12,582 nt of DNA from Frankiales bacterium (GTDB taxonomy: Bacteria; Actinomycetota; Actinomycetes; Mycobacteriales; SCTD01): assembly GCA_025464795.1 (NCBI GenBank), contig JAODNB010000392.1, positions 1-12,582 of the forward strand, written 5' to 3'. Under the pieces are notes generated by a model. That model searched no databases. It was not told where the DNA came from and saw nothing but the letters and a program-made list of their open reading frames with translations. The position numbers and the translations under genes are program-made. Shown in pieces: positions 6,629-12,212 of the stretch (its first letter is position 1; every line of letters begins with the position of its first letter).

Positions 6629-7309
6629 TCACACGGCGCAGGCGTCGTCCACGCACTCGTCGCCATGGGGCAGCGCGACCTGCAGCTCGTGGAGCGCCTG
6701 CTCGAGGGCCTGGTGCAGCAGCGCCGCCGGCTGGGCGCCTGAGACGCCGTAACGGCCGTCGATCACGAAGAACGGGACGCCGGTGATGCCGAGCTGCCGC
6801 GCCTGCTCCACGTCCGCACGGACGGCCTCGGAATAGTCGTCGGAGGCGAGGACGGACGTCACCTCAGTGACGTCCAGCCCCACCTCACCGGCGAGTGCGG
6901 TCAGGGTGCCGTGGTCGTCGACCGGCATCCCCTCGGTGAAGTAGGCCGCGTCGAACCGCTCCTTCAGCGCGTCCTGCAGACCGAGCTTCTTGGCGAGATG
7001 CAGCAGCCGGTGGGCGTCGAAGGTGTTGCCCGACCTGGCCAGGTCCAGCCGGAAGGACAAGCCCTCCCCGGCAGCCGCGGCAGTCACGCTGTCGACCATC
7101 GCCTGTGCCTCGTCCAGGCTGCGGCCGTACTTCGCTGCCAGGCGCGCTGTGTTCGCCCCCGCAGGAGCGGAGGTTGCCCCGGGGTCGAGCTGGAAGCTCT
7201 TCCACTCCACCTCCACCGGGTGCGGGAACTCCGCCAGCGCCGCCTCGAACCGCCGCTTCCCGATGTAGCACCAGGGGCAGACGACGTCGGACCAGATCTC
7301 GACCTTCAT
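6629..7309 (-). CDS. DsbA-family oxidoreductase, FrnE-type
   Basis: Thioredoxin-fold protein of 226 aa. It starts MKVEIWSDVVCPWCYIGK, with the redox motif Cys11-Pro-Trp-Cys14 close to the N-terminus and no signal peptide, so it is likely cytoplasmic. An alpha-helical insertion covers about 60-165. The cis-proline is Pro179 in ITGVPFFVIDGRYGVSGAQ, a hallmark of the FrnE/2-hydroxychromene-isomerase-like branch. The tail carries an extra cysteine pair, Cys219-x4-Cys224, seven residues or fewer from the C-terminus. The start at 7309 is standard for the family; no strong Shine-Dalgarno or TANNNT is seen before it. The gene is divergent from the 153-aa unknown and followed by the aminotransferase. 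Likely role: disulfide oxidation, isomerisation or oxidative-stress handling; the substrate is unknown. Confidence 0.92.
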   Translation of the reverse strand: MKVEIWSDVVCPWCYIGKRRFEAALAEFPHPVEVEWKSFQLDPGATSAPAGANTARLAAKYGRSLDEAQAMVDSVTAAAAGEGLSFRLDLARSGNTFDAHRLLHLAKKLGLQDALKERFDAAYFTEGMPVDDHGTLTALAGEVGLDVTEVTSVLASDDYSEAVRADVEQARQLGITGVPFFVIDGRYGVSGAQPAALLHQALEQALHELQVALPHGDECVDDACAV

Positions 7310-7375
7310 GCTCGTGACAACCCGAAGTCTCGGTAGGTTCTTCCAGACAGCCGCGCCCGAGGATCTGGAGAGCCC

Positions 7376-7837
7376 GTGCCCCACGTCGTCGACTTCGTGA
7401 ACGTGTCCACCGAGGGACTCGAGTCCTCGCCCGTCGCTCCCGCACTGGCGGGCCTCCGGGCGAACGAGGCGAGGTACTTCAAGAACAAGTACGACGCGGT
7501 GTTCGCCGTCGAGCCTGCCGCGAAGGCGAAGAAGCTCGTCAGCTACGTCAGCAAGGTCCTGAAGGACGAGCGGGGCATCGTCATCGCCTCGCCGCCGCTC
7601 GAAGCGACGGAGCTCGAGGTCGAGGGGATCCGCTGGACGCACGTCTTCTACGAGTCGGGACTGGCCGTCAACGTCCTGTACACCCTGGCCGATGCGGGGA
7701 AGCGCGCCGTCGGGTTCAAGCTCTCCGAGGGCATGGACCCGCCGGAGGAGCTCGCTGCCTTCAAGTGGGCGCGTCAGAAGTCCAAGCTCGCGGGCACCAT
7801 CCGCGGGTCCTACTTCGTCATCAAGGGCGAGTACTGA
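7376..7837 (+). CDS. Hypothetical protein, 153 aa, family not identified
   Basis: I cannot name this family. The protein is soluble, mixed alpha/beta, with no signal peptide or membrane segment. Visible features: N-terminal VDFVNVSTEGLESS; a Lys/Tyr-rich stretch ARYFKNKYDAVF (32-43); Ala/Lys-rich helix AAKAKKLVSYVSKVLKDE; strands GIVIASPP and RWTHVFYESGLAVNVLYTL; and the basic C-terminal half with FKWARQKSKLAGTIRGSYFVIKGEY. No cysteine is present. The start is GTG at 7376 with GGAG (7367-7370) five bases upstream. A TAGGTT at 7334-7339 could be the -10 of a promoter with a leader of about 30 bases. It is divergent from the DsbA gene and convergent with the ABM-like gene, with a hairpin between them. 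Coding status is convincing; function is unknown. Confidence 0.8.
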   Translation: MPHVVDFVNVSTEGLESSPVAPALAGLRANEARYFKNKYDAVFAVEPAAKAKKLVSYVSKVLKDERGIVIASPPLEATELEVEGIRWTHVFYESGLAVNVLYTLADAGKRAVGFKLSEGMDPPEELAAFKWARQKSKLAGTIRGSYFVIKGEY

Positions 7838-7861
7838 CGCCGACCCAGCGGGTCAGGTCAG
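7834..7861. terminator. Candidate bidirectional hairpin between convergent genes
   Basis: Nested inverted repeat in the 15-base gap and adjoining stops: outer arms CTGAC (7834-7838) and GTCAG (7857-7861), inner arms GACCC (7842-7846) and GGGTC (7850-7854), with a 3-base loop and a small internal loop. There is no U tract. It could end transcripts from both convergent genes, but the short arms make this tentative. Confidence 0.35.
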
Positions 7862-8176
7862 CACGATCTGGCGTCCCAGGTCCGTCACGAGGTTCACGAC
7901 GGGAAAAGCGGTCAGAACGGGCTCCGTGGTGAAGCCGCCTGGGATGCCGGCCTGCATCCGGGGCATGAGGATGTCGTCGCGGAACTTCTCCCAGCTCGCC
8001 TGCGAGTCGTGGATCGCGGTGATGGTGAACCCTCCCTCCGAGGGCCCTGCGGCGTGGTAGGTCTGACCGGCCGGTAGCTGATCGGGGCCGGGGTGGACCG
8101 CGGCGATGGACGCTTCGTACTGCTCGCGGGTCCCTCCCGGGAAGAAGTGGACGATGGCGTACGGGCTCTTGCTCAT
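7853..8176 (-). CDS. Small ABM-like (dimeric alpha/beta-barrel) protein
   Basis: Cytoplasmic protein of 107 aa. The pattern resembles antibiotic-biosynthesis-monooxygenase/EthD-type ferredoxin-like folds: first strand YAIVHFFPGGTREQYEASIAAVHPG, a middle strand GFTITAIHDSQASWEKFRDD, and a C-terminal PVLTAFPVVNLV strand. The HDSQASWEKFRDD segment is the typical helix with a conserved Trp. Many such proteins are small-molecule monooxygenases or stress proteins, and many have no known role; no catalytic residues can be assigned here. The ATG at 8176 has a strong Shine-Dalgarno (GGAGGAA) just upstream, which rules out longer in-frame starts. The gene is convergent with the 153-aa unknown and lies 85 bases downstream of the DUF1579-like gene on the same strand. 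Confidence 0.8.
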   Translation of the reverse strand: MSKSPYAIVHFFPGGTREQYEASIAAVHPGPDQLPAGQTYHAAGPSEGGFTITAIHDSQASWEKFRDDILMPRMQAGIPGGFTTEPVLTAFPVVNLVTDLGRQIVLT

Positions 8177-8179
8177 GGT

Positions 8180-8186
8180 TCCTCCA
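8180..8186 (-). promoter_or_regulatory. Strong Shine-Dalgarno of the ABM-like gene
   Basis: GGAGGAA on the minus strand, three to four bases before the ATG at 8176. It is the best ribosome-binding site in the window and fixes the start of this gene. Confidence 0.7.
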
Positions 8187-8261
8187 GGAACTGTCTGGGT
8201 GGACCTTTGAGCCGACCACCGCAGCGAGCCCGTGTCCATGGCCCGTTGTGCGATGACCCGC

Positions 8262-8657
8262 TCAGCCCGGCCTCGCCCAGGTCATGGTGAAGTCGTGCAC
8301 CCACGTGATGCCACCGTCATGGGAGTTCTCGCCCACCCCTTGCATCTTGTTCGCTCCGACGAACGTCGCGCTGGACCGCTGCCAGAAGTCTGGGTCACGT
8401 CGGATCATCGACCAGCCCAGGTCGTCGATCTGCAGGTCGAAGACCCGGGAGATGCCGCGGACGTCGAAGTAGTGGAACGCCGACGGCTCCAGAAAAGCGA
8501 TCGCGTTGGGGAAGTCCGGGTGGTCATAGGTCCAGTGCAGCATCACGAATGCCCCGTCGAGCACCTGCTCGTACCGCTGCCGTCCCACCACAGGTTCGGG
8601 CAACGCGACGTGCCGCATCGAGATGTCCCACGTGCCAAGCAGCCGTTCCAGCGACAT
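8262..8657 (-). CDS. Lipocalin/DUF1579-like hypothetical protein
   Basis: Protein of 131 aa rich in beta strands with no signal peptide. LLGTWDISMRHV near the N-terminus resembles the GxW motif that opens lipocalin-like and DUF1579 beta-barrels. Then VLDGAFVMLHWTYDHPDF, SAFHYFDVRGISRVFDL, DPDFWQRSSATFVG and ENSHDGGITWVHDFTMTW follow as a series of strands with several Trp/His residues that could line a ligand pocket. Function is unknown. ATG at 8657 places the barrel motif directly after the start; an upstream GTG at 8732 would add 25 Pro/Gly/Arg-rich residues that look non-coding. Neither a good Shine-Dalgarno nor a TANNNT precedes 8657, so the start is the weakest point of this call. It is divergent from the second DinB gene. 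Confidence 0.75.
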   Translation of the reverse strand: MSLERLLGTWDISMRHVALPEPVVGRQRYEQVLDGAFVMLHWTYDHPDFPNAIAFLEPSAFHYFDVRGISRVFDLQIDDLGWSMIRRDPDFWQRSSATFVGANKMQGVGENSHDGGITWVHDFTMTWARPG

Positions 8658-8769
8658 GCCTGGTGGATGTCCGGGAGGATCGCGCCGAAACCCACTGGCG
8701 CACCGAGGTCCACCCGTCAACGGCCGCTCCACCGGGCCGGCGACGCCCGACGCGGCTGTACGGCAGCCC

Positions 8770-8775
8770 TATTGT
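8770..8775 (+). promoter_or_regulatory. -10 element of a leaderless promoter (second DinB gene)
   Basis: TATTGT is followed by seven bases and the ATG at 8783. It is the local AT-rich spot in the 125-base gap between two divergent genes. No clear -35 is seen. Confidence 0.55.
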
Positions 8776-8782
8776 TCGCGTC

Positions 8783-9343
8783 ATGAGCGGCGACTTCAGC
8801 TTTCCGGTCCTCGAGCCCCCTACGGCAGGTGATGAGACTGAGACCCTGCTCGGCGAGCTCGAACGGCAGCGGCGGCTGTTCGCCTGGAAGTGCGGAGGGC
8901 TGGACGCTGCAAGCCTCCAGGCAACGCTGAGACCATCGGAGATGACCCTCGGCGGCCTTCTCAAGCACATGGCGCTCGTGGAGGACGCCCACTTCGCGCG
9001 GTTGCTGCTGGCTGAGCCGCCGGGTGAGCCGTGGAACGAGGTCGACTTCGACGCCGACCCGGACTGGGAGTGGCGCACCGCGAAGGATGACTCCCCAGAG
9101 CAGCTGACCCGTCTGTGGCAGGAGAAGGTCGAGCTCTCCCGACGTCGGGTCGCGGACGCCGTCGCGGTAGCAGGGATGGAGACCGAAGGCCGCTATGTCA
9201 CCCGCAGCGGCCAACACCCCCTACTGCGCCGCATCGTCGTGGACATGATCTCGGAGTACGCCCGGCACCTGGGCCACGCCGACCTCATCCGGGAGTCGAT
9301 CGACGGCCTGGTGGGCGAGGAGCCGGAGTCGGACCAGCGGTGA
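8783..9343 (+). CDS. DinB/DUF664-family protein
   Basis: Cytoplasmic four-helix DinB-fold protein of 186 aa, the usual DUF664 length. Family-typical pattern: an N-terminal ETETLLGELERQRRLFAWKCGGLD helix, LGGLLKHMALVEDAHF (His62 as first ligand candidate), the acidic loop DWEWRTAKDD, and MISEYARHLGHADLIRE with His162 and His165 as further ligand candidates. DUF664 proteins are thought to be metal-binding and may use the lineage's low-molecular-weight thiol (mycothiol); the substrate is not known. The ATG at 8783 follows a TATTGT -10 by seven bases; the longer open frame to 8549 crosses the divergent gene and is rejected. It is convergent with ychF at a 24-base gap. It is only about 24% the length-distance away from no operon partner: it appears to be monocistronic. 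Confidence 0.88.
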   Translation: MSGDFSFPVLEPPTAGDETETLLGELERQRRLFAWKCGGLDAASLQATLRPSEMTLGGLLKHMALVEDAHFARLLLAEPPGEPWNEVDFDADPDWEWRTAKDDSPEQLTRLWQEKVELSRRRVADAVAVAGMETEGRYVTRSGQHPLLRRIVVDMISEYARHLGHADLIRESIDGLVGEEPESDQR

Positions 9344-9367
9344 GGTCCCGCTCCGCTTTACCCGCGT

Positions 9368-10441
9368 CTACACGTTGAAGCGGAACTCCACGACATCCCC
9401 GTCTTGCATCACGTACTCCTTGCCCTCGATCCGCGCCTTGCCGGCGGACCGCGCCGCGACGACCGACCCAGCCTCGACCAGGTCGGCGAAGCCGATCACC
9501 TCGGCCTTGATGAAGCCGCGCTCGAAGTCGGTGTGGATGACACCAGCGGCCTGAGGAGCGGTCGCGCCCTTCTTGATGGTCCACGCGCGCGACTCCTTGG
9601 GACCCGCGGTGAGGTAGGTCTGCAGACCGAGGGTGTCGAAGCCGATCCGGGCGAGCTGGTGCAGCCCTGACTCCTCCTGCCCCATCGACTGGAGCATCTC
9701 GAGGGCGTCCTCCTCGGACATCTCGATGAGCTCGCTCTCGACCTGGGCGTCGAGGAACACCGCCTCGGCTGGTGCGACGAGGGCGGAGAGCGACTCCTTC
9801 AACGAGGAGTCGGAAAGCCCCGCCTCGTCGAGGTTGAAGACGTAGAGGAACGGCTTCGCTGTCAGCAGGTGCAGCTCCCGCAGGAGCCCACGGTCCAACC
9901 CGGCGGCGAACACCGTCTTGCCGGAGTTGAGGGCGTCGAAGGCCTTCCGTACCTCGTCGAGGACCGGGATCTGGTCCTTCTTGAGGCGCACCTCCTTCTC
10001 CAGCCGAGGGATGGCCTTCTCGATCGTCTGGAGGTCCGCGAGGATCAGCTCGGTGTTGATGGTCTCGATGTCGCTCTCCGGCGAGACCTTCCCGTCGACG
10101 TGCACGACGTTGTCGTCGGTGAACGCCCTGATGACCTGGCAGATCGCGTCGCAGTCGCGGATGTTCGCCAGGAACTTGTTGCCGAGGCCCTCGCCCTCGG
10201 ATGCCCCGCGGACGATGCCGGCGATGTCCACGAAGTCGACCGTCGCGGGGAGGACCTTCTCGCTGCTGAAGATCCCGGCGAGGACCTTGAGCCGGTCGTC
10301 CGGCACGCCGACGACGCCGACGTTCGGCTCGATGGTCGCGAAGGGGTAGTTGGCCGCCAGCACGTTGTTCTTGGTCAGCGCGTTGAACAGCGTGCTCTTG
10401 CCGACGTTGGGCAGGCCGACGATGCCGAGGGAGAGGCTCAC
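9368..10441 (-). CDS. ychF: Redox-regulated ATPase/GTPase YchF (Obg-like)
   Basis: P-loop NTPase of the Obg/YchF family, 357 aa, normal length. G1/Walker A is GLPNVGKS (9-16) within the family signature GIVGLPNVGKSTLFNALTK. The Asn-Tyr-Pro-Phe-Ala-Thr-Ile-Glu switch region is at 31-38. G3 is DIAG (72-75) followed by IVRGASEGEGLGNKFL. The G4 motif is NLDE (203-206) in place of NKxD, the reason YchF prefers ATP. A coiled-coil insert covers about 130-170, and a TGS domain closes the protein (about 276-356, ending DGDVVEFRFNV). YchF binds ribosomes and influences stress tolerance and translation. The GTG at 10441 has a TAGCCT -10 six bases upstream and GGAGG immediately adjacent. It is divergent from rmuC. 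Confidence 0.97.
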   Translation of the reverse strand: MSLSLGIVGLPNVGKSTLFNALTKNNVLAANYPFATIEPNVGVVGVPDDRLKVLAGIFSSEKVLPATVDFVDIAGIVRGASEGEGLGNKFLANIRDCDAICQVIRAFTDDNVVHVDGKVSPESDIETINTELILADLQTIEKAIPRLEKEVRLKKDQIPVLDEVRKAFDALNSGKTVFAAGLDRGLLRELHLLTAKPFLYVFNLDEAGLSDSSLKESLSALVAPAEAVFLDAQVESELIEMSEEDALEMLQSMGQEESGLHQLARIGFDTLGLQTYLTAGPKESRAWTIKKGATAPQAAGVIHTDFERGFIKAEVIGFADLVEAGSVVAARSAGKARIEGKEYVMQDGDVVEFRFNV

Positions 10442-10447
10442 CCTCCA

Positions 10448-10453
10448 AGGCTA
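10448..10453 (-). promoter_or_regulatory. -10 element of a leaderless promoter (ychF)
   Basis: TAGCCT on the minus strand, six bases before the GTG at 10441. The GGAGG that directly abuts the GTG is too close to act as a normal Shine-Dalgarno, which favours leaderless expression. Confidence 0.5.
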
Positions 10454-10484
10454 ATTGTCGGACGGTCCGGCAACGATCGTGGCC

Positions 10485-11576
10485 ATGGAGATCCTTCTCG
10501 CCTTGGTCATCGGGCTCGCGCTCGGCTTCGCCGTGGCTCAGGCCCGCACTGTCGGCCTGCGCACGGAGCTCGCGGCTGCCCAGCTCGCAGAGGCCAGGCT
10601 GCGGGCGGGCGACGCCGACCTGGCGAAGGGACAGCAGCAGGTCGCCTCCCTCGTGGCGCCGCTGCACGACCAGCTCGGCAGGGTGGAGCAGCAGCTCCGG
10701 GGCCTCGAGCTCGAACGCGCCCGGGCGACGGCCGAGCTCCGGGAGCAGGTCACCACCGTCGCCGCGGGATCGGAGCAGCTCGGTCGCGAGACGCGTGCGC
10801 TCGTCGACGCCCTTCGCAAGCCCCAGGCCCGAGGGCGCTGGGGAGAGCTCCAGCTCCGTCGCTGCGTCGAGGTGGCCGGCATGCTCGATCGCTGCGACTT
10901 CGACGAGCAGGCGTCTTTCGCAACGCCGGACGGCACGCTGCGACCCGACCTCGTCGTCAACCTCGCAGGTGGCGGGAAGGTCGTCGTGGACGCCAAGGTG
11001 ACGCTGGCTGCCTACCTCGAGGCGATGGAGACCGGCGCCCCCGAGCGGATGGCTGCGCACGTCAAGCACCTGCGCGCGCACATCGACGGCTTGGCGGACA
11101 AGGCGTACTGGCAGCACCTCGGCATGACCCCGGAGTTCGTCGTCCTGTTCGTCCCGGGCGAGGCCTTCCTCGCCCCGGCGCTGGAGGCAGACCCCACGTT
11201 GCTGGAGTACGCGATGCAGCGGCGCGTGCACCTCGCCACCCCCACCACGCTGCTGTCCCTGCTGCGTGCCGTGTCCTACGCCTGGCAGCAGCACCAGCTC
11301 ACGGACAACGCGCAGGAGGTCTTCGCCGCAGGCAAGGAGCTGTACTCCCGGCTGGCGGTCTTCGGGGGCCACGTCGACAAGCTCGGCCGGTCCCTCGGCA
11401 CGGCGGTCGCCGACTTCAACAAGACCGTGGGCTCGCTGGAGCGCACCGTTCTCCCGAGCGCCCGAAGGATGTCGGAGCTCGGCCTCGACGGCGACGTGCC
11501 TTCGCCGCTTCCGGTCGAAGAGGTGATCCGGCCGATCTCGTCGCCCCACCTCGTGGCACTCCCCGAGACGGGTTAA
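10485..11576 (+). CDS. rmuC: DNA recombination protein RmuC
   Basis: Protein of 363 aa, anchored by an N-terminal membrane helix (MEILLALVIGLALGFAVAQ, residues 1-19), then an Ala/Leu/Gln/Glu-rich coiled coil (about 20-105), then the RmuC nuclease-like domain: GRWGELQLRRCVEVAGML, DGTLRPDLVVNLAGGGKVVVDAKV, HLRAHIDGLADKAYWQ, PEFVVLFVPGEAFL and TPTTLLSLLRAVSYAWQQ. The D...VDAK pattern is the PD-(D/E)xK-like core of the family. RmuC limits inversions and other rearrangements at repeats in E. coli. The ATG at 10485 puts the membrane helix at the very N-terminus, as in homologues; in-frame TTG 10455 and GTG 10479 are possible alternatives. Its stop shares TTAA with the convergent YciI-like gene. Confidence 0.93.
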   Translation: MEILLALVIGLALGFAVAQARTVGLRTELAAAQLAEARLRAGDADLAKGQQQVASLVAPLHDQLGRVEQQLRGLELERARATAELREQVTTVAAGSEQLGRETRALVDALRKPQARGRWGELQLRRCVEVAGMLDRCDFDEQASFATPDGTLRPDLVVNLAGGGKVVVDAKVTLAAYLEAMETGAPERMAAHVKHLRAHIDGLADKAYWQHLGMTPEFVVLFVPGEAFLAPALEADPTLLEYAMQRRVHLATPTTLLSLLRAVSYAWQQHQLTDNAQEVFAAGKELYSRLAVFGGHVDKLGRSLGTAVADFNKTVGSLERTVLPSARRMSELGLDGDVPSPLPVEEVIRPISSPHLVALPETG

Positions 11577-11902
11577 CGGGTCCGCTCGAACGACAGTCTC
11601 ATCGCGCTGACGACTGCGTCGAAGAAGCGCTTCTCCACCATCGGGTCCTGACCGAGCTCGGCCAGGAGCTCATCGAGCGACATGCCGTCCCACACCGCCA
11701 CACCGAGTGACCCGTCCAGCACCGGTCCCGCGAGCACGCACCGTCCCTGCGCCGCAGCCTCCCGCAGCCGTTCGGCATGGACCTGCAGCGCGGCGAGCTC
11801 GTCAGGCGTCAGGTCCGCCGGCCAGTTCGCCCGCGTCGGCAGCAGGCGCACGAAGAAGCTGGTGTGGCCCTCAGGGCCGGCGAGGTCGACGGTGACGGTC
11901 AC
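11573..11902 (-). CDS. YciI-like (YCII-related) protein
   Basis: Small cytoplasmic alpha/beta protein of 109 aa matching the YCII-related domain. Family features: FFVRLLPTR first strand, a HAERLREAAAQGRCVLAGPVLDGSLGVAVWD core with His42 and Asp63 in the positions conserved in YciI proteins, and a DPMVEKRFFDAVV helix. The domain folds like ferredoxin-like monooxygenases; catalytic function is unproven for most members. The GTG at 11902 overlaps the stop of the 83-aa gene upstream (GTGA), so the two are translationally coupled. It ends within TTAA shared with rmuC. The role is unknown. Confidence 0.78.
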   Translation of the reverse strand: MTVTVDLAGPEGHTSFFVRLLPTRANWPADLTPDELAALQVHAERLREAAAQGRCVLAGPVLDGSLGVAVWDGMSLDELLAELGQDPMVEKRFFDAVVSAMRLSFERTR

Positions 11903-12150
11903 GCCCCGGCTTCGAAGAAGTCGACGGTCGCCTTCGCGACCGCGTTGAGGTGCGAGACGTCGGCCTGGTGCCGCGCCATCAGCGCCCGGGCGAGAGCCGG
12001 CGCGTCGGGGGAGCCCACCTCCCGCAGCAGCCCATAAGCCTCTGTGGCCAGTGCCAGCGCCACGTCTTGCTCGAGGCTTGCGTCGTGCTGCCGCGCTGTG
12101 CTGACGACCCAGTCGACGTCGTACGCATCGGGTTCCGGTCCGTAGGCCAC
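11899..12150 (-). CDS. Hypothetical 83-aa helical protein, co-translated with the YciI-like protein
   Basis: I do not recognise this family. The predicted protein begins MAYGPEPDAYDVDWVVS and is almost entirely helical, ending NAVAKATVDFFEAGA; it is acidic, with no cysteine and no membrane segment. The frame is open to an ATG at 12201, which would add 17 residues. The GTG at 12150 is preferred because it lies exactly six bases after a TACCTT -10, and because the longer start would run into the divergent DUF222/HNH promoter. It overlaps the YciI-like gene by GTGA, making a two-gene operon, so the two products may work together. This gene and the DUF222/HNH gene are separated by only 62 bases. 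Confidence 0.65.
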   Translation of the reverse strand: MAYGPEPDAYDVDWVVSTARQHDASLEQDVALALATEAYGLLREVGSPDAPALARALMARHQADVSHLNAVAKATVDFFEAGA

Positions 12151-12156
12151 CTCACG

Positions 12157-12162
12157 AAGGTA
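12157..12162 (-). promoter_or_regulatory. -10 element of a leaderless promoter (83-aa gene operon)
   Basis: TACCTT on the minus strand is followed by six bases and GTG at 12150. It decides the start of the 83-aa gene. Its -35 region would overlap the -35 of the divergent DUF222/HNH promoter. Confidence 0.5.
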
Positions 12163-12177
12163 CGCGAAAACTGGGAC

Positions 12178-12206
12178 TTGACTCTGTTCGTGATAGAACA
12201 TATGTT
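12178..12206 (+). promoter_or_regulatory. Promoter of the DUF222/HNH gene (TTGACT-N17-TATGTT)
   Basis: TTGACT at 12178-12183 and TATGTT at 12201-12206 with the ideal 17-base spacing; six bases later comes the ATG at 12213. It is the only promoter in the window with both elements close to consensus, and implies strong leaderless transcription unless repressed. The candidate LexA box overlaps the -10. Confidence 0.75.
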
Positions 12207-12209
12207 TGA
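12194..12209. promoter_or_regulatory. Candidate LexA (SOS) box overlapping the -10
   Basis: TAGAACATATGTTTGA matches the actinobacterial LexA consensus TCGAAC-N4-GTTCGA at 10 of the 12 specified positions, including GAAC and GTT of the two half-sites, and has the ATAT centre common in such boxes; the two mismatches are at symmetric positions. It covers the whole -10 element of the DUF222/HNH promoter, where bound LexA would block RNA polymerase. Confidence 0.7.
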
Positions 12210-12212
12210 TAC

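Noticed and set aside
9336..9357. Possible hairpin AGCGG...CCGCT between the second DinB gene and ychF
   Set aside because: Only a 5-bp stem overlapping the DinB stop, with a 7-base loop and three T at most; too weak to call a terminator.
9285..11549. A 754-codon open frame on the minus strand
   Set aside because: It runs antisense to rmuC and out of frame through ychF; composition is Arg/Gly/Pro-rich shadow translation with no domain. The two real genes explain the region.
9869..11710. A 613-codon open frame on the plus strand
   Set aside because: It is antisense to ychF and out of frame with rmuC; typical GC-rich shadow.
12151..12201. Longer start (ATG 12201) for the 83-aa protein
   Set aside because: It would place the start inside the DUF222/HNH promoter and LexA box, whereas GTG 12150 has a TACCTT six bases upstream. 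Not fully excluded.
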